64,000 nucleotides of DNA from Hemileia vastatrix (taxonomy: Eukaryota; Basidiomycota; Pucciniomycetes; Pucciniales; Zaghouaniaceae): NCBI GenBank assembly GCA_030280995.1, contig JASXTE010000017.1, forward strand, positions 18,246,498-18,310,497. The letters run 5' to 3'. Below are positions 44,213 to 55,175 of this stretch, one piece after another. The translations under genes were made by a program, and so were the position numbers. The notes under the pieces were generated by a model. That model had not been told where the DNA came from, made no database searches, and saw nothing but the letters and a program-made list of their open reading frames with translations. How positions within the stretch are numbered: position 1 is the first letter of the stretch; the number at the start of each line of letters is the position of its first letter.

Positions 44213-46957
44213 TCAAACCGTCGGAGCTTCTTCGATAATCGCTTCAAGATTAGATGAATCCTTTAATCCCATCATATGTTCCACTTGATCGATAATCTCT
44301 TTTGATTTTTGTGTTTTCTTACCAATTATAGCAACAAGTGCACCGCTGGATATTTTGGTATGTAGATGATCGCAATTAAGTTAAAATAAAAACTAATTTA
44401 AACTATATAGACAACAATACTGAATAAAAAAAGATTACCTCACAGCCCCACAAGAAAAAGCAGCAGATATTAAAACGGCAGTGGCCCACTTTTGGAAAAA
44501 ATTTAAAAAAATGACAATTGTCTATATCGGTCATCATAGCAATTGAAACTAAACATAAATAAAATTAACTTACAGCAGGTCGAGAATCATACCTCAACCC
44601 CCACATACAACCGCACAACATCGCTTGGAAGACGCTATTGAGTAAATTGAGTGTCAATATGAGGCTTGCCCATCGAATCGGAAAAGTCTTTTTCAAGTCA
44701 TCACCAATTAACAAAAGAAATATATCCTTTCAGTTAGAAGTTTAGTCTTTGGTTTTATGTTTAAAATTGAAGAAAAGGAAAGAAAATACATAATGAGTAG
44801 CAGAGTCATAAGGACGATACCACGTTTGTGATTTGGAAAGCTTGTCGCATGCATTTTTTAGTTTGCTCATATCGTGATCGCTCAAAACTACTTTTGAAAA
44901 AATTGTGTCCTCTGAGTGTCTGTTTTTTAAATCAGAAGCATTCAGTTGTGAGTTAATGGCATCGTCATTAGGAATACCACTATCGGATTTCAATTGATGA
45001 TTCTCTTTTTTTTGTTTGCGCCAAAAATTTGAATGTTTTGCGATCCATCCAGGGGATGAGTTTTCATGAAAAATAGTAGGACCTGAACGAATTGGGGGAG
45101 GGGCTATATCAGAAGAAAAAAAAATTGCAGCCGAATTGCCTTCAGGATCCTGTGAAGCTGCGGCCTTTTTTTTCCTGCCAGCGTGAGTGTAATATAAAAT
45201 GACCAAATTATCTGTGATGATCCAAAAAAGTAAAGAATGACTGATGAGAATTTTGAAAATCAGAGTCTTACAGCAGAGTGAGCGACTTACACCAAGAATC
45301 ACGAATTCGACCGGGAAATAGGCCGATGCCCTATTTAAATAAAAACGAAAATATTACATTCAAATCATATTCACTATAGCATAATAATATGCAGAGATAT
45401 CAATGATATATTGTAATGTGAGATACGGACCGTGATGGTGAACAAGCCATTTAAGATTTGGCTACAAATTTCCACCCAAATTTGATATTTGTGATGGGAC
45501 TTGATTTTGATCGCCTTCATTAAAATCAAAACCTGTTTCACGTGCGTCAGAGCATAGAGCAAATTCATTAATGTTTGATATGATAAATCAAACAAAACAA
45601 AAGAAAAACATTGGCAAATATCAATCGATGAAAACCTCACCAATGCAGCGCCCTGAAAAAACGTAAAAAGGGTCAATCAGCGCCTTCTATCCAGTCAAAA
45701 ACCCAGGGTGGAGAAAATATATAAAAAGGGATAACTAGAGATGATACGCCAAAAAGTAAAACCTACCCAAAAAACTACTAGAATACTATAAATAAAAACA
45801 AAGATTCCAGTGGGTGTTTTCAGAAAAGCAATCAAACCATGAAGAGTTCTTCTTAGCCAAGCACGTGTTCTTCCTTTACGCTTACCTCGGGTCATGCGAA
45901 CGAGATTCATTATATGGCGGTCCAGTGGATGGTGATGGTGTTTATGCAAGCGACGGGAGGATGGACGGGCGCCCTGCGGTTTGGTAGCATGAGGCACTGG
46001 ATCGTCTACATCAATAACGGGAGTTGAATGGAAAAAATTGGTCACGGCTTTAGGAAGAAATATCGTATTTTGAATCTGAGATAGAGTAGCAGCAGTATGG
46101 ACTGTAGATTTTATTAATATTTAAAGATTGCTAGTGGTGCAGTTCGAATGAAACTAAACAAAAAGGCTTGGCAATATCTGAAACTTACACGCGGGATCCA
46201 CGACTTGTAACAAATCAATGTCATCTTCATTGCCAGCATGTTCCGCGTCTGCTAGCTCTATTTCTAAATCACCGTAAACCTCTGGTGCAGATGATTCACA
46301 CTCTACTTTCCTCTTTAAATCAGATTTTTCTGTGGACTTTGAATGATCAACAACTGAGGGGACGACTGAAGGTATAACATTGGGTTGTATGGGGATATTT
46401 CGCAAGCTGATAGAAAGGTTACAAGTGTCATCAACTGGCTCTGGGCTCTCAGTCCTACTGTAACACTGGGACTTTGGCTCCCAATCGTTAACACTAATTT
46501 GATGACTTAAGCCAGTCACGCTAGGAGTTTCTGCGCTGTTTGATGATAGAACAGTGTTCAATGTTGGTCTTGCTACTGGATAAGATACTGAATTAGATGG
46601 ATGTCTTCCTAAGAATGGAATGTTACTTCGAATTAGTGCGGAATTTGTTCGAGAAGGGAGGGAACCAGAGAAAGTAGGAGAGAAAGTATTATTTGATTGA
46701 AGAGAGTTATTGCTAAAGTTTGAATTTTGCCCTCTTACAGCTTCAAAGCGATCTGTAATGATTTGACTAAGACGGCGACGACTGCTCTGAGGTTGAGAAG
46801 AGGAAAGATTCGAGTGAGGATCAGAAGGAATATAATTGGCAGCCGTGAAAGACGCAGGGGAGGCAAGGGGGATGCTTGGAGAACTCTGTGAGTCATTGAG
46901 AGGGATGGACTGGCGGCGAAGTTTGACTTTCACAGAGGATGGCCGGGAAGAAGGCAT
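44213..46957 (-). CDS. Fungal DUF2985-type membrane protein, nine exons
   Basis: Exons on the minus strand: 46957-46189, 46101-45767, 45652-45641, 45532-45431, 45330-45291, 45211-44790, 44687-44574, 44488-44439 and 44345-44213. All introns are GT-AG and the frame is open, giving 658 residues. The N-terminal 270 residues are Ser/Pro-rich. A His-rich patch (HKHHHH, about 309-314) is followed by FLKTPTGIFVFIYSILVVFW, then GAAL, QIWVEICSQILNGLFTIT, QTWYRPYDSATH (548-559), FPIRWASLILTLNLLNSVFQ, and a last hydrophobic segment near 599-625. These landmarks match the fungal DUF2985 family, whose function is unknown. The 12-bp third exon is unusual. This is the only host-type gene here. Start: first ATG after a purine-rich leader. 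Confidence 0.82.
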
Positions 46958-47457
46958 AGTGGCAATGGAAGGGAAAAAGGCAAAGGCAAAGGGCAAAGGG
47001 CAAAGGCAAAGAAAAAGAAAAAAAGGGAATAGGGAAAATGAAAATGAAAAGGGGATAATGAAAAAAATGAAATCTAGCCAATTTCAGACCCAAAGGAGGC
47101 TTAAACTGTCACACCAGCAACGCCAAAGATAAAAAGAATTGTGATGATGATTGCCATTCTTAAATATCACAACACCCTTCCATTTGTGCTCCGTTATCGG
47201 CCGAAATTGGGAGGCCATTTGTAAGCCACCCAACAATTCACTCAAAGTTTGACACTTCCATCTTGATTGCTTCTCAAGGCATGAACTCGTCGACCACCAA
47301 AGCCAAATGATGTCAAGTTAACTAAACTGTTTGGTTGATTGGCCTACTTTACGTTACCTCAACATTTGAAATACAGCCAAGTCACAAAAGCTTGCGAAAT
47401 TTTGGACGAGAAAATTAAAGCTTCACTCCCAAAAAAATGATTTGCCTATTCAAAAGG
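46958..47457. promoter_or_regulatory. Upstream region of the DUF2985 gene
   Basis: No gene. On the coding strand the 100 bp before the ATG is pyrimidine-rich (repeats of CTTTGCC/TTTCCC), typical of fungal promoters. Repeat DNA begins about 500 bp upstream, with a copia LTR. Confidence 0.4.
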
Positions 47458-47527
47458 TGTAGAGAATGATGCCTTGCAGAACCAAGGAAAGATCTCCGGT
47501 GTACTCGGAGGATACACCATATACTGA
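47458..47527 (-). repeat. Copia LTR, left piece, split by E1
   Basis: Starts TGTAGAGAATGATGCCTTGC, related to the start of the young copia LTR. It breaks at TGA (47525-47527), where Harbinger element E1 inserted. The LTR resumes at 63345. Confidence 0.5.
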
Positions 47528-47870
47528 GAGCATCCACACTCGCGGGTCAAATTAGCTTCGGTGTGCATATTTTACTGAAAATAGTGCCTAATATTCCACA
47601 CCCATCATGTTTTAGTCATTTGGTAAAGGGTCAAAACACTAATTTTTTCAGTAATTCGTGGAAAGATCCACAAATTATTGAACCATTCGGGTAAGTCATT
47701 TTCTGCCCTGCCATTTTTTCAGTAATTCTTCTCTACAGACCACACTCACGACACCTCAATACCTCCATTTCATTAAGACTTCACTCTTACCAAACGCTAC
47801 TTTTCTCACTCCTCATCATCACACAACATCTAAAATTAACATTTTATAATACTATAATACTTCCTAAACA

Positions 47871-48839
47871 ATGTCCACACCTCAAAACTCTAGCACAAAC
47901 AAAAATAAGAGAAAACAGGCACCCAATTGGTCTCAACATGAGGAGGAACAACTTGCTATCTCTTGGATCTTCATTAGTGAACAACCTGAATTTTTAACAT
48001 ATCAATCTGGCAAGACATTTTATAAGAAAATTGATAACCATTTTAATCAGTTCAGCAAGGCACAATATAGAGATCATGAACAGATAAGAATACAGTATGT
48101 TGTGTTTAATTTTTACACTTATGTTTTTATTAAAAATTTTGTCTTATATTATTCAATCAACCTTAGATGGCAAGCTCTCAACACATCCATCCTGAAGTTC
48201 AGTGTTATCTATAATTCAATTGAGAGAAACCCACCTGGTGGTACCTCACCTAGTGACTGGATAAGGCTTGCACTATCTCTTTACCAAGAACAAGCCAAAT
48301 CACCTTTTAAAAACTTGGCTGCATGGGACAAACTTAAACATGTTCCTAAATGGCAAATGGATTCAAATAAGGAACAAATAACAAACACACCCTCAAGTGA
48401 AATATTAGATTGGAAGACCCCAACAGCTATGTGGAAGTAGAAACAACTTTTGGCACCCTAAATTCATCCTATGCTGCATGTCCTCCAGGTCTGAAAACCA
48501 CAAAATGACTTTGTCTTAGTGAAGCAAGCAATCTTAATGAACAAAACACCCTGGCATTACAAATGGGTAAAATGGCTGATAATTGATTATCAGCAATGAA
48601 AGCAACTGAAAAACAAAATGAGCTTACTGAACAGAAAATTCAACTTATTAAAGAGAAACTATCTATTCAAAAAGAGTGTCTCCAGATAGACAAAGAAAAA
48701 TTTTTAAGTGAGATGAGAGGTAATGATATGAATCAACTTTTACTATTAAAAAAACAATTGTTGTACTGAAGAAGACTTGGAGCTTTTACAAAAAATGAAG
48801 GACATGAAAAGGAGGTGGGCTGAAAAGAGCGGCTCTTGA
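47871..48839 (+). pseudogene. Myb/NAM-like companion protein of E1
   Basis: ATG 47871: a basic Ser/Asn leader, then NWSQHEEEQLAISWIFISE and KIDNHFNQ, a Myb/SANT-like start. A probable GT-AG intron (48094-48166) joins to QWQALNTSILKFSVIYNSIE, NPPGGTSPSDWI and KHVPKWQ. After a frame change near 48415 come DSYVEVETTFGTLNSS-like residues and a long coiled coil (ALQMGKMAD, LTEQKIQLIKEKLSIQKECLQID, LELLQKMKDMKRRW). TGA stops (48506 and 48582 areas) stand where CGA or similar is expected. This layout recurs in NAM-associated proteins of plant and rust Harbinger elements. A partner role for the E1 transposase is inferred. Confidence 0.65.
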
Positions 48840-49062
48840 TTTAAATTTAGTTATTTTTTATGGTAGTAGGAAAAATTAAGTAGAAAGCATGGAAAATAAT
48901 AAAATCAAAAACTTATGGTAAATATTAATGGAGATGTTAAATTTGTAAAGAGAAATAAGTGAGAAAAGTGAAATCAGCAATTAAAAAAATATTAACAAAT
49001 AATTACCCAATAAAAATTATTGTGTACTTACCAGAATGTTTTTATAAATTTTTTTTTATTTT
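48840..49062. other. Short stretch between E1 gene and foldback
   Basis: AT-rich; 48935-49050 resembles the inner side of the foldback arm (AGAGAAATAAGTGAG...), so the inverted-repeat element may have a duplicated outer end here. No gene. Confidence 0.35.
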
Positions 49063-49194
49063 CCCAGTAAGGAGGAGACATGAAAATGCTATACTTGCTG
49101 TGAAATTTATAAAGAAAAATAAGTGAGATGAGAAATGTGAGATCAGCAAGAAATACCTGTAATGTTATATATATTTTATTTATTTGTGTGTGAT

Positions 49195-49800
49195 ACTCAA
49201 GTTATGTTATATATTTATTATTTATTACAGTATGATAGTCAAGTCTGGGACAAAAAGAAGGAGACAGAAAAGACCAGCTTATATAATTTATTACTGTAAG
49301 GAAGTCATATTATATATAATTTATTTATTAGTGTAAGATTTACATGTTATGTTGAATATAATATATTATTTTTTACTGTAAGATAGTCACAATATTTTTA
49401 TTTTACTTATTAGTGTATGGTAGTCAAGCTATGTTAAATATATATTATTTATTAAATTATGATAGTAACATTATATTTATTTTATTTATTAGTGTATGAT
49501 ACTCAAGTTATGTTATATATTTATTAAGGAGTATCAAAGTTAGAAATCTTCCATTTCAAAATACCTCTTTTTTTCACCAAATCAACCATGATTATTTTTT
49601 TAAAATATGGCATATTGTGCCCCAAAAACACTGTTTTACTGAGAATTAATGTCAAGTTTGTGGCTTTCTTTTTGTTTTGTGGAATAATTTTTAAATAATT
49701 ACAAATTCCTAACTTTGATACCCCCTATTATTTATTACAGTATGATAGTCAAGTCTGGGACAAAAAGAAGGAGACAGAAAAGACCAGCTTATATATTACT
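49195..49800 (+). repeat. Direct duplication inside the foldback left arm
   Basis: A block from ACTCAAGTTATGTTATATAT through ACAGTATGATAGTCAAGTCT to GACCAGCTTATAT occurs at 49198-49285 and again at 49502-49525 plus 49727-49795. The second copy is split by the MITE. The shared 68 bp after 49727 look identical. Confidence 0.7.
49526..49726. mobile_element. MITE, 201 bp, TSD ATT
   Basis: TIRs AAGGAGTATCAAAGTTAG and (reverse complement) AGGGGGTATCAAAGTTAG. ATT on both sides (49523-49525 and 49727-49729). The paralogous block at 49198-49240 shows the uninterrupted site. Ends resemble those of A and B elements, so it may be moved by the same transposases. Confidence 0.75.
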
Positions 49801-50094
49801 GGGTCTATCTCCTATATACTATCAATTGCTTTCTTTTTCCCAGAAGAAAAATGCACTAAAAATTTTAAGAGTAGATAGAAAAAAAATAACTCACTTCTAG
49901 ATCAATATTGCACATAGATTTTCCAGCTTGACTGTAAGAGATGGGAAAAAAGGAGAAAAAAAATTAATTAGCAATAAAAGAGACAAGAATGTCAGGGAGA
50001 GTGGAGGAGAAAAAATGACTCACCATAAAATGAAAATTTACTAAAATTTTGGGAGCGCCTATACCAAAAAATAAAAAATAAAATAAAAATTGAG

Positions 50095-50418
50095 TAGCAA
50101 AAGAAAAGGCAAGAGAAGAGAGAAGATACATTTTGTGAAAAAATCTCCACTCTCATCTTACCTTTTTTTTAAAAAAATAAGTGATCTAGATTATCTGGAG
50201 TGCCTATACCAAAAAAAAAGAAAAAAAAAGGTGAGAGGAGAGTGGATAGTGGAGATATTTTCACAAAATGTATTTTCTCTTGCCTGTTTTTTTAAAAAAA
50301 GTATACTAAATTCTTGGCAGCTTTTTGGTATAGGCACTGCCAAAAATTTAGTATACTTTTTTAAAAAAAACAGGCAAGAGGGGAGAGGAGATACATTTTG
50401 TGAAAATATATCCACTCT
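50095..50418. repeat. Nested short palindromes near the foldback centre
   Basis: Alternating inverted units: GGTATAGGCAC/GTGCCTATACC, CTCTTGCCTG/CAGGCAAGAG and AAATTTAGTATACTTTTTT with its complement. Several 60-120-bp hairpins sit inside one another. Related units continue at 51922-52110 on the other side of the solo LTR. Confidence 0.65.
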
Positions 50419-51916
50419 TGTCAACCTGTATATCCCCAGGACTGAGTAAAAAGTAATTATAAGTTATGTTAAACACATGAACTATACATGGGAACAATAA
50501 ATGAGAGTACACAAACAGTATACATAAGTAAAATTATGATAATACACAAAAAAATGCCATTATAACACCTTATATACATGCATATATCCACCTTATATAA
50601 GTATTATGTACTTAATATTAAGTTGGAATATGTTAGGGTAACCTTAAGAGCCTTAATTATAAGGATACATAACTTTTAAGTATACTTAAAGCTGTTATTT
50701 TCATTGTTTTATGCAAAAAACAAGAAATGCGCTTTATTTCACTTAAAAGTTGATTATATGCACTTTAAATTTAAGAATATTAAAAATGCGCTTTGACAGT
50801 TCAATTTGTCTCATTTAGGACTATTGATTTGGCTACTTAAATGCATAAAAATAGCACTTTTCAAATTTGGTGTTTTTTATGCCAGAAATGGCTTCTGTGT
50901 ACTGGCCACATACTGCCTGCATTTTTCCCGTGTAAATAGCTTCATTTTTAGCAAATTTAGCTTTTTAACACTATAATTACCCCACATTCTATGCCCACTG
51001 TGGGGAAAAACACTAAAATAGGCAACAGGCGCTTATTTAGTGTCCTAGCTTAATTAATAATGCATTGACCCTCTTTATATGCACTAATTTCATTAATAAC
51101 CTCACTCTTGGCGCCTTATTTCACTACCACACTTAAATTTGCCTAAAATCAGTCAAGGATTTACCCATGCTAGTGCCTGCCAAGGACTGCATGTAGCTAC
51201 CCCACATCTCACACCCTTTTTTGGGTTTCTAGGTGGTTTCTCAGTCAATTTTGGTCATTTTTGAATGGGAATTTCATGTAGTATAATGTCAGGATTAGCC
51301 CCATCAATTCTACAGTGAATCCCCCTTATTATTAAGCTCTTATAAACTATCATTTTCCCTCTTTAGTCTTTTATATTGATGTATAATACGCATATACTCT
51401 CTTTTTTACTTATTCTTTAATTTTGATGAATTTTCCCTATTATTCCAGGATTTTGGTGGTAGTTACTTTTCTAATTATGTTATGGGTCACTAGGGATGTT
51501 GATGGACATTACTATTAGCTGGATGGAGGCGTCACTAACTGTGTATTGGACTGGTAAATCAAGTGATTCATTGGGGAACTCAAGGTGTATAAAAGGAGGA
51601 GGTTTTGGGTCTTGTTTTCTACATTCTTTATCATTACAATTCAATCATATAACCAAATAAATTTTAAATACATATCAAGAGTACTTATACAGTCTTTGAA
51701 TAGTATCTGAATTTATAAAATCTATTTTTCTACCAACTATAAAGATTGTAAGCCATATATAATTAGTGAGATTAGAATTACTGAGACCCTTATATTGAGT
51801 TATATTTTGATACTTATTGGATTTGTACTACAGTATTCATATAGGGCCATTAAAATCTTTTAGACAACTGACCATTCAAGCTAGTTCACATCTTTGTACT
51901 TGACCTCAGCCTGACA
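50419..51916. mobile_element. Solo LTR, 1498 bp, TSD ACTCT
   Basis: Starts TGTCAACCTGTATATCC and ends CTCAGCCTGACA. ACTCT is present on both sides (50414-50418 and 51917-51921). It contains a TATAAAAGG-like box near 51590 and no protein landmarks. It lies in the loop of the foldback element. Confidence 0.75.
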
Positions 51917-52995
51917 ACTCTCCTCTTGCCTATTTTTTTTATTTTTTTGGTATAGGCACTCCCAATAATTAAGATCACTTATTTTTTAAAAAAAGGTGAG
52001 AGGAGAGTGGAGATATTTTCACAAAATTTATCTCCTCTCTCCTCTTTCCTTTTTTTTTTTGCTAATCAATTGTTAGTCTTTTTTTTTTTTTTTTGGTATA
52101 GGTGCTCCCAAAATTTTAGTAAATTTTGATTTTCTGGTGAGTCATTTTTTCTCCTCCACTCTCCCTGATATTCTTGTCTCTCTTATTGCTATTGATTTTT
52201 TTTCTCCTTTTTTCCTGTCTCTTACAGCAAAGCCAGAAAATCTATTTGGAATATTGATCTAGCAGTGAGTTCTTTTTTTTCTATCTACTTCAAAAAAATT
52301 TTAGTGCATTATTTTTCTGTGAAAAGAAAAGCAATCAGTAGTATATAGGAGAAAGACCCAGTAATATATAAGCTGGTCTTTTCTTTCTCCTTCTTTTTGT
52401 CCCAGAATTGACTATCATACTGTAATAAATAATCAATATATAGCATAACTTGAGTATCATACACTAATAAAAAAATATAATGTTACTATCATAATTTAAT
52501 AAATAATATATATTTAACATAGCTTGACTACCATAAACTAATAAATAAAATAGATATATCATAACTGTATAACAGTAACAAATAATATAGAATATTTAAC
52601 ATAACATGTAAATCTTACACTAATAAATAAATTATATATAATGTGACATCCTTACAGTAATAAATAATATAAGCTGTTCTTTTCTGTCTCCTTCTGCTTG
52701 TCCCAGACTTGACTATCATACTGTAATAAATAATAAATATATAACATAACTTGAGTATCATACACTAATAAATAAATAAATATAGAATAAATGTAAAACT
52801 TTATAAAAACATTTTGGCAAGTAGCCAATAATAATATTTAATTTCTTGCTTATCTCACACTTCTCATCTCACTTATTTCTCTTTTTAAATTTCACAGAAA
52901 CTACAGCACTTTCATGTCTCATCCATACTGGGAAAATATACTTGAAATTTCAAAAAAAAATTATTTATTCTTAATATCTGGTAAGTGCACAAGAT

Positions 52996-53107
52996 TTATT
53001 CATTCCTTGTTCTATCCAAAATCCGTCTATTTTTCCAGTAATGTATTTTTAGATTCTCTTGCAATTCAAAGTGCACACTATAATTGTGAAGTTCATTCAT
53101 GTTCTGG
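52996..53107 (-). pseudogene. E1 transposase C-terminal tail, cut off by G2
   Basis: Joining the minus strand after 61880 to the strand from 53107, and counting the CTGG target bases once, gives FSFIQNMNELHNYSV, then HFELQENLKIHYWKNRR and a TAA at 52996-52998, with no shift and no stop. This is the expected C-terminus of a Harbinger-type transposase. It shows that E1 had an open frame here when G2 arrived. Confidence 0.7.
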
Positions 53108-53893
53108 TGTCACACGCCACGTGACACTCGAGGCAAAAGTAGCTCATTAAATCAATACTCGAAGCGCAGAAAAGCAACTCACCATAGCAACTGCGACTTT
53201 CCTTTGTGTACTCGCTATTCAATTGCGCTAGCCTAAAACTCTAAATCTAAATTAGTCAATCTCTCAATAGTGTGTCTTAGTCTTTTTCCCAATAAGCGAC
53301 GCACAGCGCAATAGTTAATATAATAGTACATTAAAAGGTTTATGAAATGTCTGTGGGTTATTAAGGGGTAGTGAGCATGGACGAAATGGTTAGTGAAGGA
53401 TTAAGGGGTTAACGGATGATAGTGAGGAGGGTCCAGGTGTAACGGATATATTTTAAATGGGTTATGGTGTGCGGAATGGTGGATGAGTATGAGGTCAATG
53501 CGAGGAGGAGTAAAGGATATAAAAGGGACTGGTTTTTTGGTTTGATATTCCTTAGAATTAAATTATAAAACATATTTATAGTTAATAGTGATAAAACTCT
53601 AATATGAAAATCATTATTATTGTATCTTTCTTTATTTTCTCAATAATCATATCTAAATCCTAAATCTTTGATTGTTGAGTTTTCCAACCCTTTGTGAGAT
53701 CTTAACAATTTTAATATTATCGTTCAATTATATTAGAATCCTTCTTGAACATAACTTGAAGCAGTAGTTCTTCCTTCAAGTCATCTTCAAACCACTTCCT
53801 CGAACTATTCCTCTGTGCTTCGAAGAAGTATCTGAACCATTTATCTCACTTGCAGGAACATCCTCGACCTTGTGCGTAGGTCGTCCGGTGACA
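53108..53893 (+). repeat. G2 5' LTR
   Basis: Begins TGTCACACGCCACGTGACAC and ends GTCCGGTGACA. A probable TATA box TATAAAAG is at 53518-53525. Confidence 0.9.
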
Positions 53894-53970
53894 GTATAAT
53901 TTAATTCTCCGTAGATCTCATTCTTTGCACTACTACGTCCCTTTTCAGGTTTTTTATCTAAATTCTTAAA

Positions 53971-55161
53971 ATTGCACCTGTTCAACGCACTCCTCCTACA
54001 GGCACTACTACTAGAGCTCGTGCCAGAGGCAGGCCAACAGCCACTAGGCCTGTTTCCCGTACTCACTCCTTGGAGCCACTCGACCTTAGGGAATGGAAAC
54101 ATTCAGTCCAATCGGTAGAAGACATCCCACAAGACTTCGATGATTCTAGTGATGATGAAGAAGGAGAGGATACAATGCGCGAGGCACCATCCGCCCCTGC
54201 TAATCACCCTTCTGGTCAACCTTCAGAACCTGGACCATCCAATTCTCCAGAAGAATTCATGAGACTTTTCATGAAGAACCTTTCAAATTCAACATCTTCA
54301 GAGGGATCTAAATTCAAAACTCCTTCTATGAAATATCCTGATAAATTCAATGGAGAACATCCAGACAGATTGCGACCCTTCTTGCAAACCTGCAAGCTCC
54401 TGTTCCATAATGACCCTTGAACCTTCAATAATGACTGATTGAAAGTTGTTTATGCTTCTTCATTCTTTCCTGCCAGAAAAGCAGCAAGATGGTTTGAACC
54501 TTATCTTCTCAAGCTCTCTTCAACCGAAACCCACTTACTTATTAATAACTGGGAAAAATTTGAAGACTAACTCTTCACGTTGTTTGGTGACCCTAATGAA
54601 ACTGACAACGCAGAAATTGAACTTGATTTCCTTTGCATGAGTGATAATGGGAAAGCCTCTGAATATATCTCAAACTTCAGAGCGCTTCAAACTTGAGTAG
54701 GTTGGAATGGTGCTGCCCTTAAGTATCATTTCAAAAAGGGACTTCCTTCGAGGAGTCTGGATCAGTTAAATCTTCACGGTCAGAAGATGACTACTTTAAC
54801 AGATTTAATGGATCGAACCCTCGAACTCGACGGCATTTACCAAGGACGACTTCAACATCGTCGATATGCCAACAAATCTCAAGGCTTAAATTTCAAATCG
54901 GGACCTTCTTCCCACCCACAAACAACTCAATCCTCCTCGACTCAATCCAAACCTATTAAGGGAAAGGACAAACCTCGACCGAAAAGCTCGACCCCAGGAG
55001 ATATCAGTAAAGTACTGGATCCTAAAGGGGAACTTAAGGAATCTGAGAGGAAGAGGCAAACAGATAATGGGTTATGTATGTATTGTTGGGGTAAGCACAA
55101 GCTGGAAGATTGTGTAAAGTTGAAGGAAAGAGAAGGTACTAGTTCAAAGCCAAAAAACTAG
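53971..55161 (+). pseudogene. G2 gag
   Basis: Homologous to G1 gag base for base, but the start codon has become ATT (53971-53973). The acidic stretch, the gag core (KFNGEHPDRLRPFLQTCKLLFHNDP) and the zinc-knuckle region are present. In the knuckle one glycine is tryptophan (CMYCWGKHKLEDC). Stops occur near 54418, 54438, 54568 and 54694. The stop at 55159-55161 lies just before pol, which starts in the minus-one frame. Confidence 0.8.
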
Positions 55162-55175
55162 TAGATAGTTTACTT

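Larger units (their letters stand above)
49063..52932. mobile_element. Foldback-type element with ~1-kb inverted arms
   Basis: From CCCAGTAAGGAGGAGACATG at 49063 the sequence is repeated in reverse at 52932 leftward (CCCAGTATGGATGAGACATG). Similarity continues through blocks such as GTCTGGGACAAAAAGAAGG, GACCAGCTTATAT and AAAATTTTAGTG for about 1 kb per arm. The arms contain a MITE (49526-49726) and the centre contains a solo LTR (50419-51916). Without these the element is about 2.2 kb with almost no loop. No coding sequence and no clear target duplication. Confidence 0.7.

Noticed and set aside
46958..47457. tRNA or other structured RNA gene in the unique upstream region
   Set aside because: No cloverleaf with a TTC loop and matching acceptor stem could be formed by eye; none seen elsewhere in the window either.
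47871..48839. A host NAM or Myb transcription factor
   Set aside because: It lies inside the E1 TIRs, faces the E1 transposase, and carries the same TGA damage as other transposon genes here.
49198..49795. A CRISPR-like array, from the repeated 68-bp block
   Set aside because: Only two direct copies, no regular spacing, and they belong to the arms of a eukaryotic inverted-repeat element.
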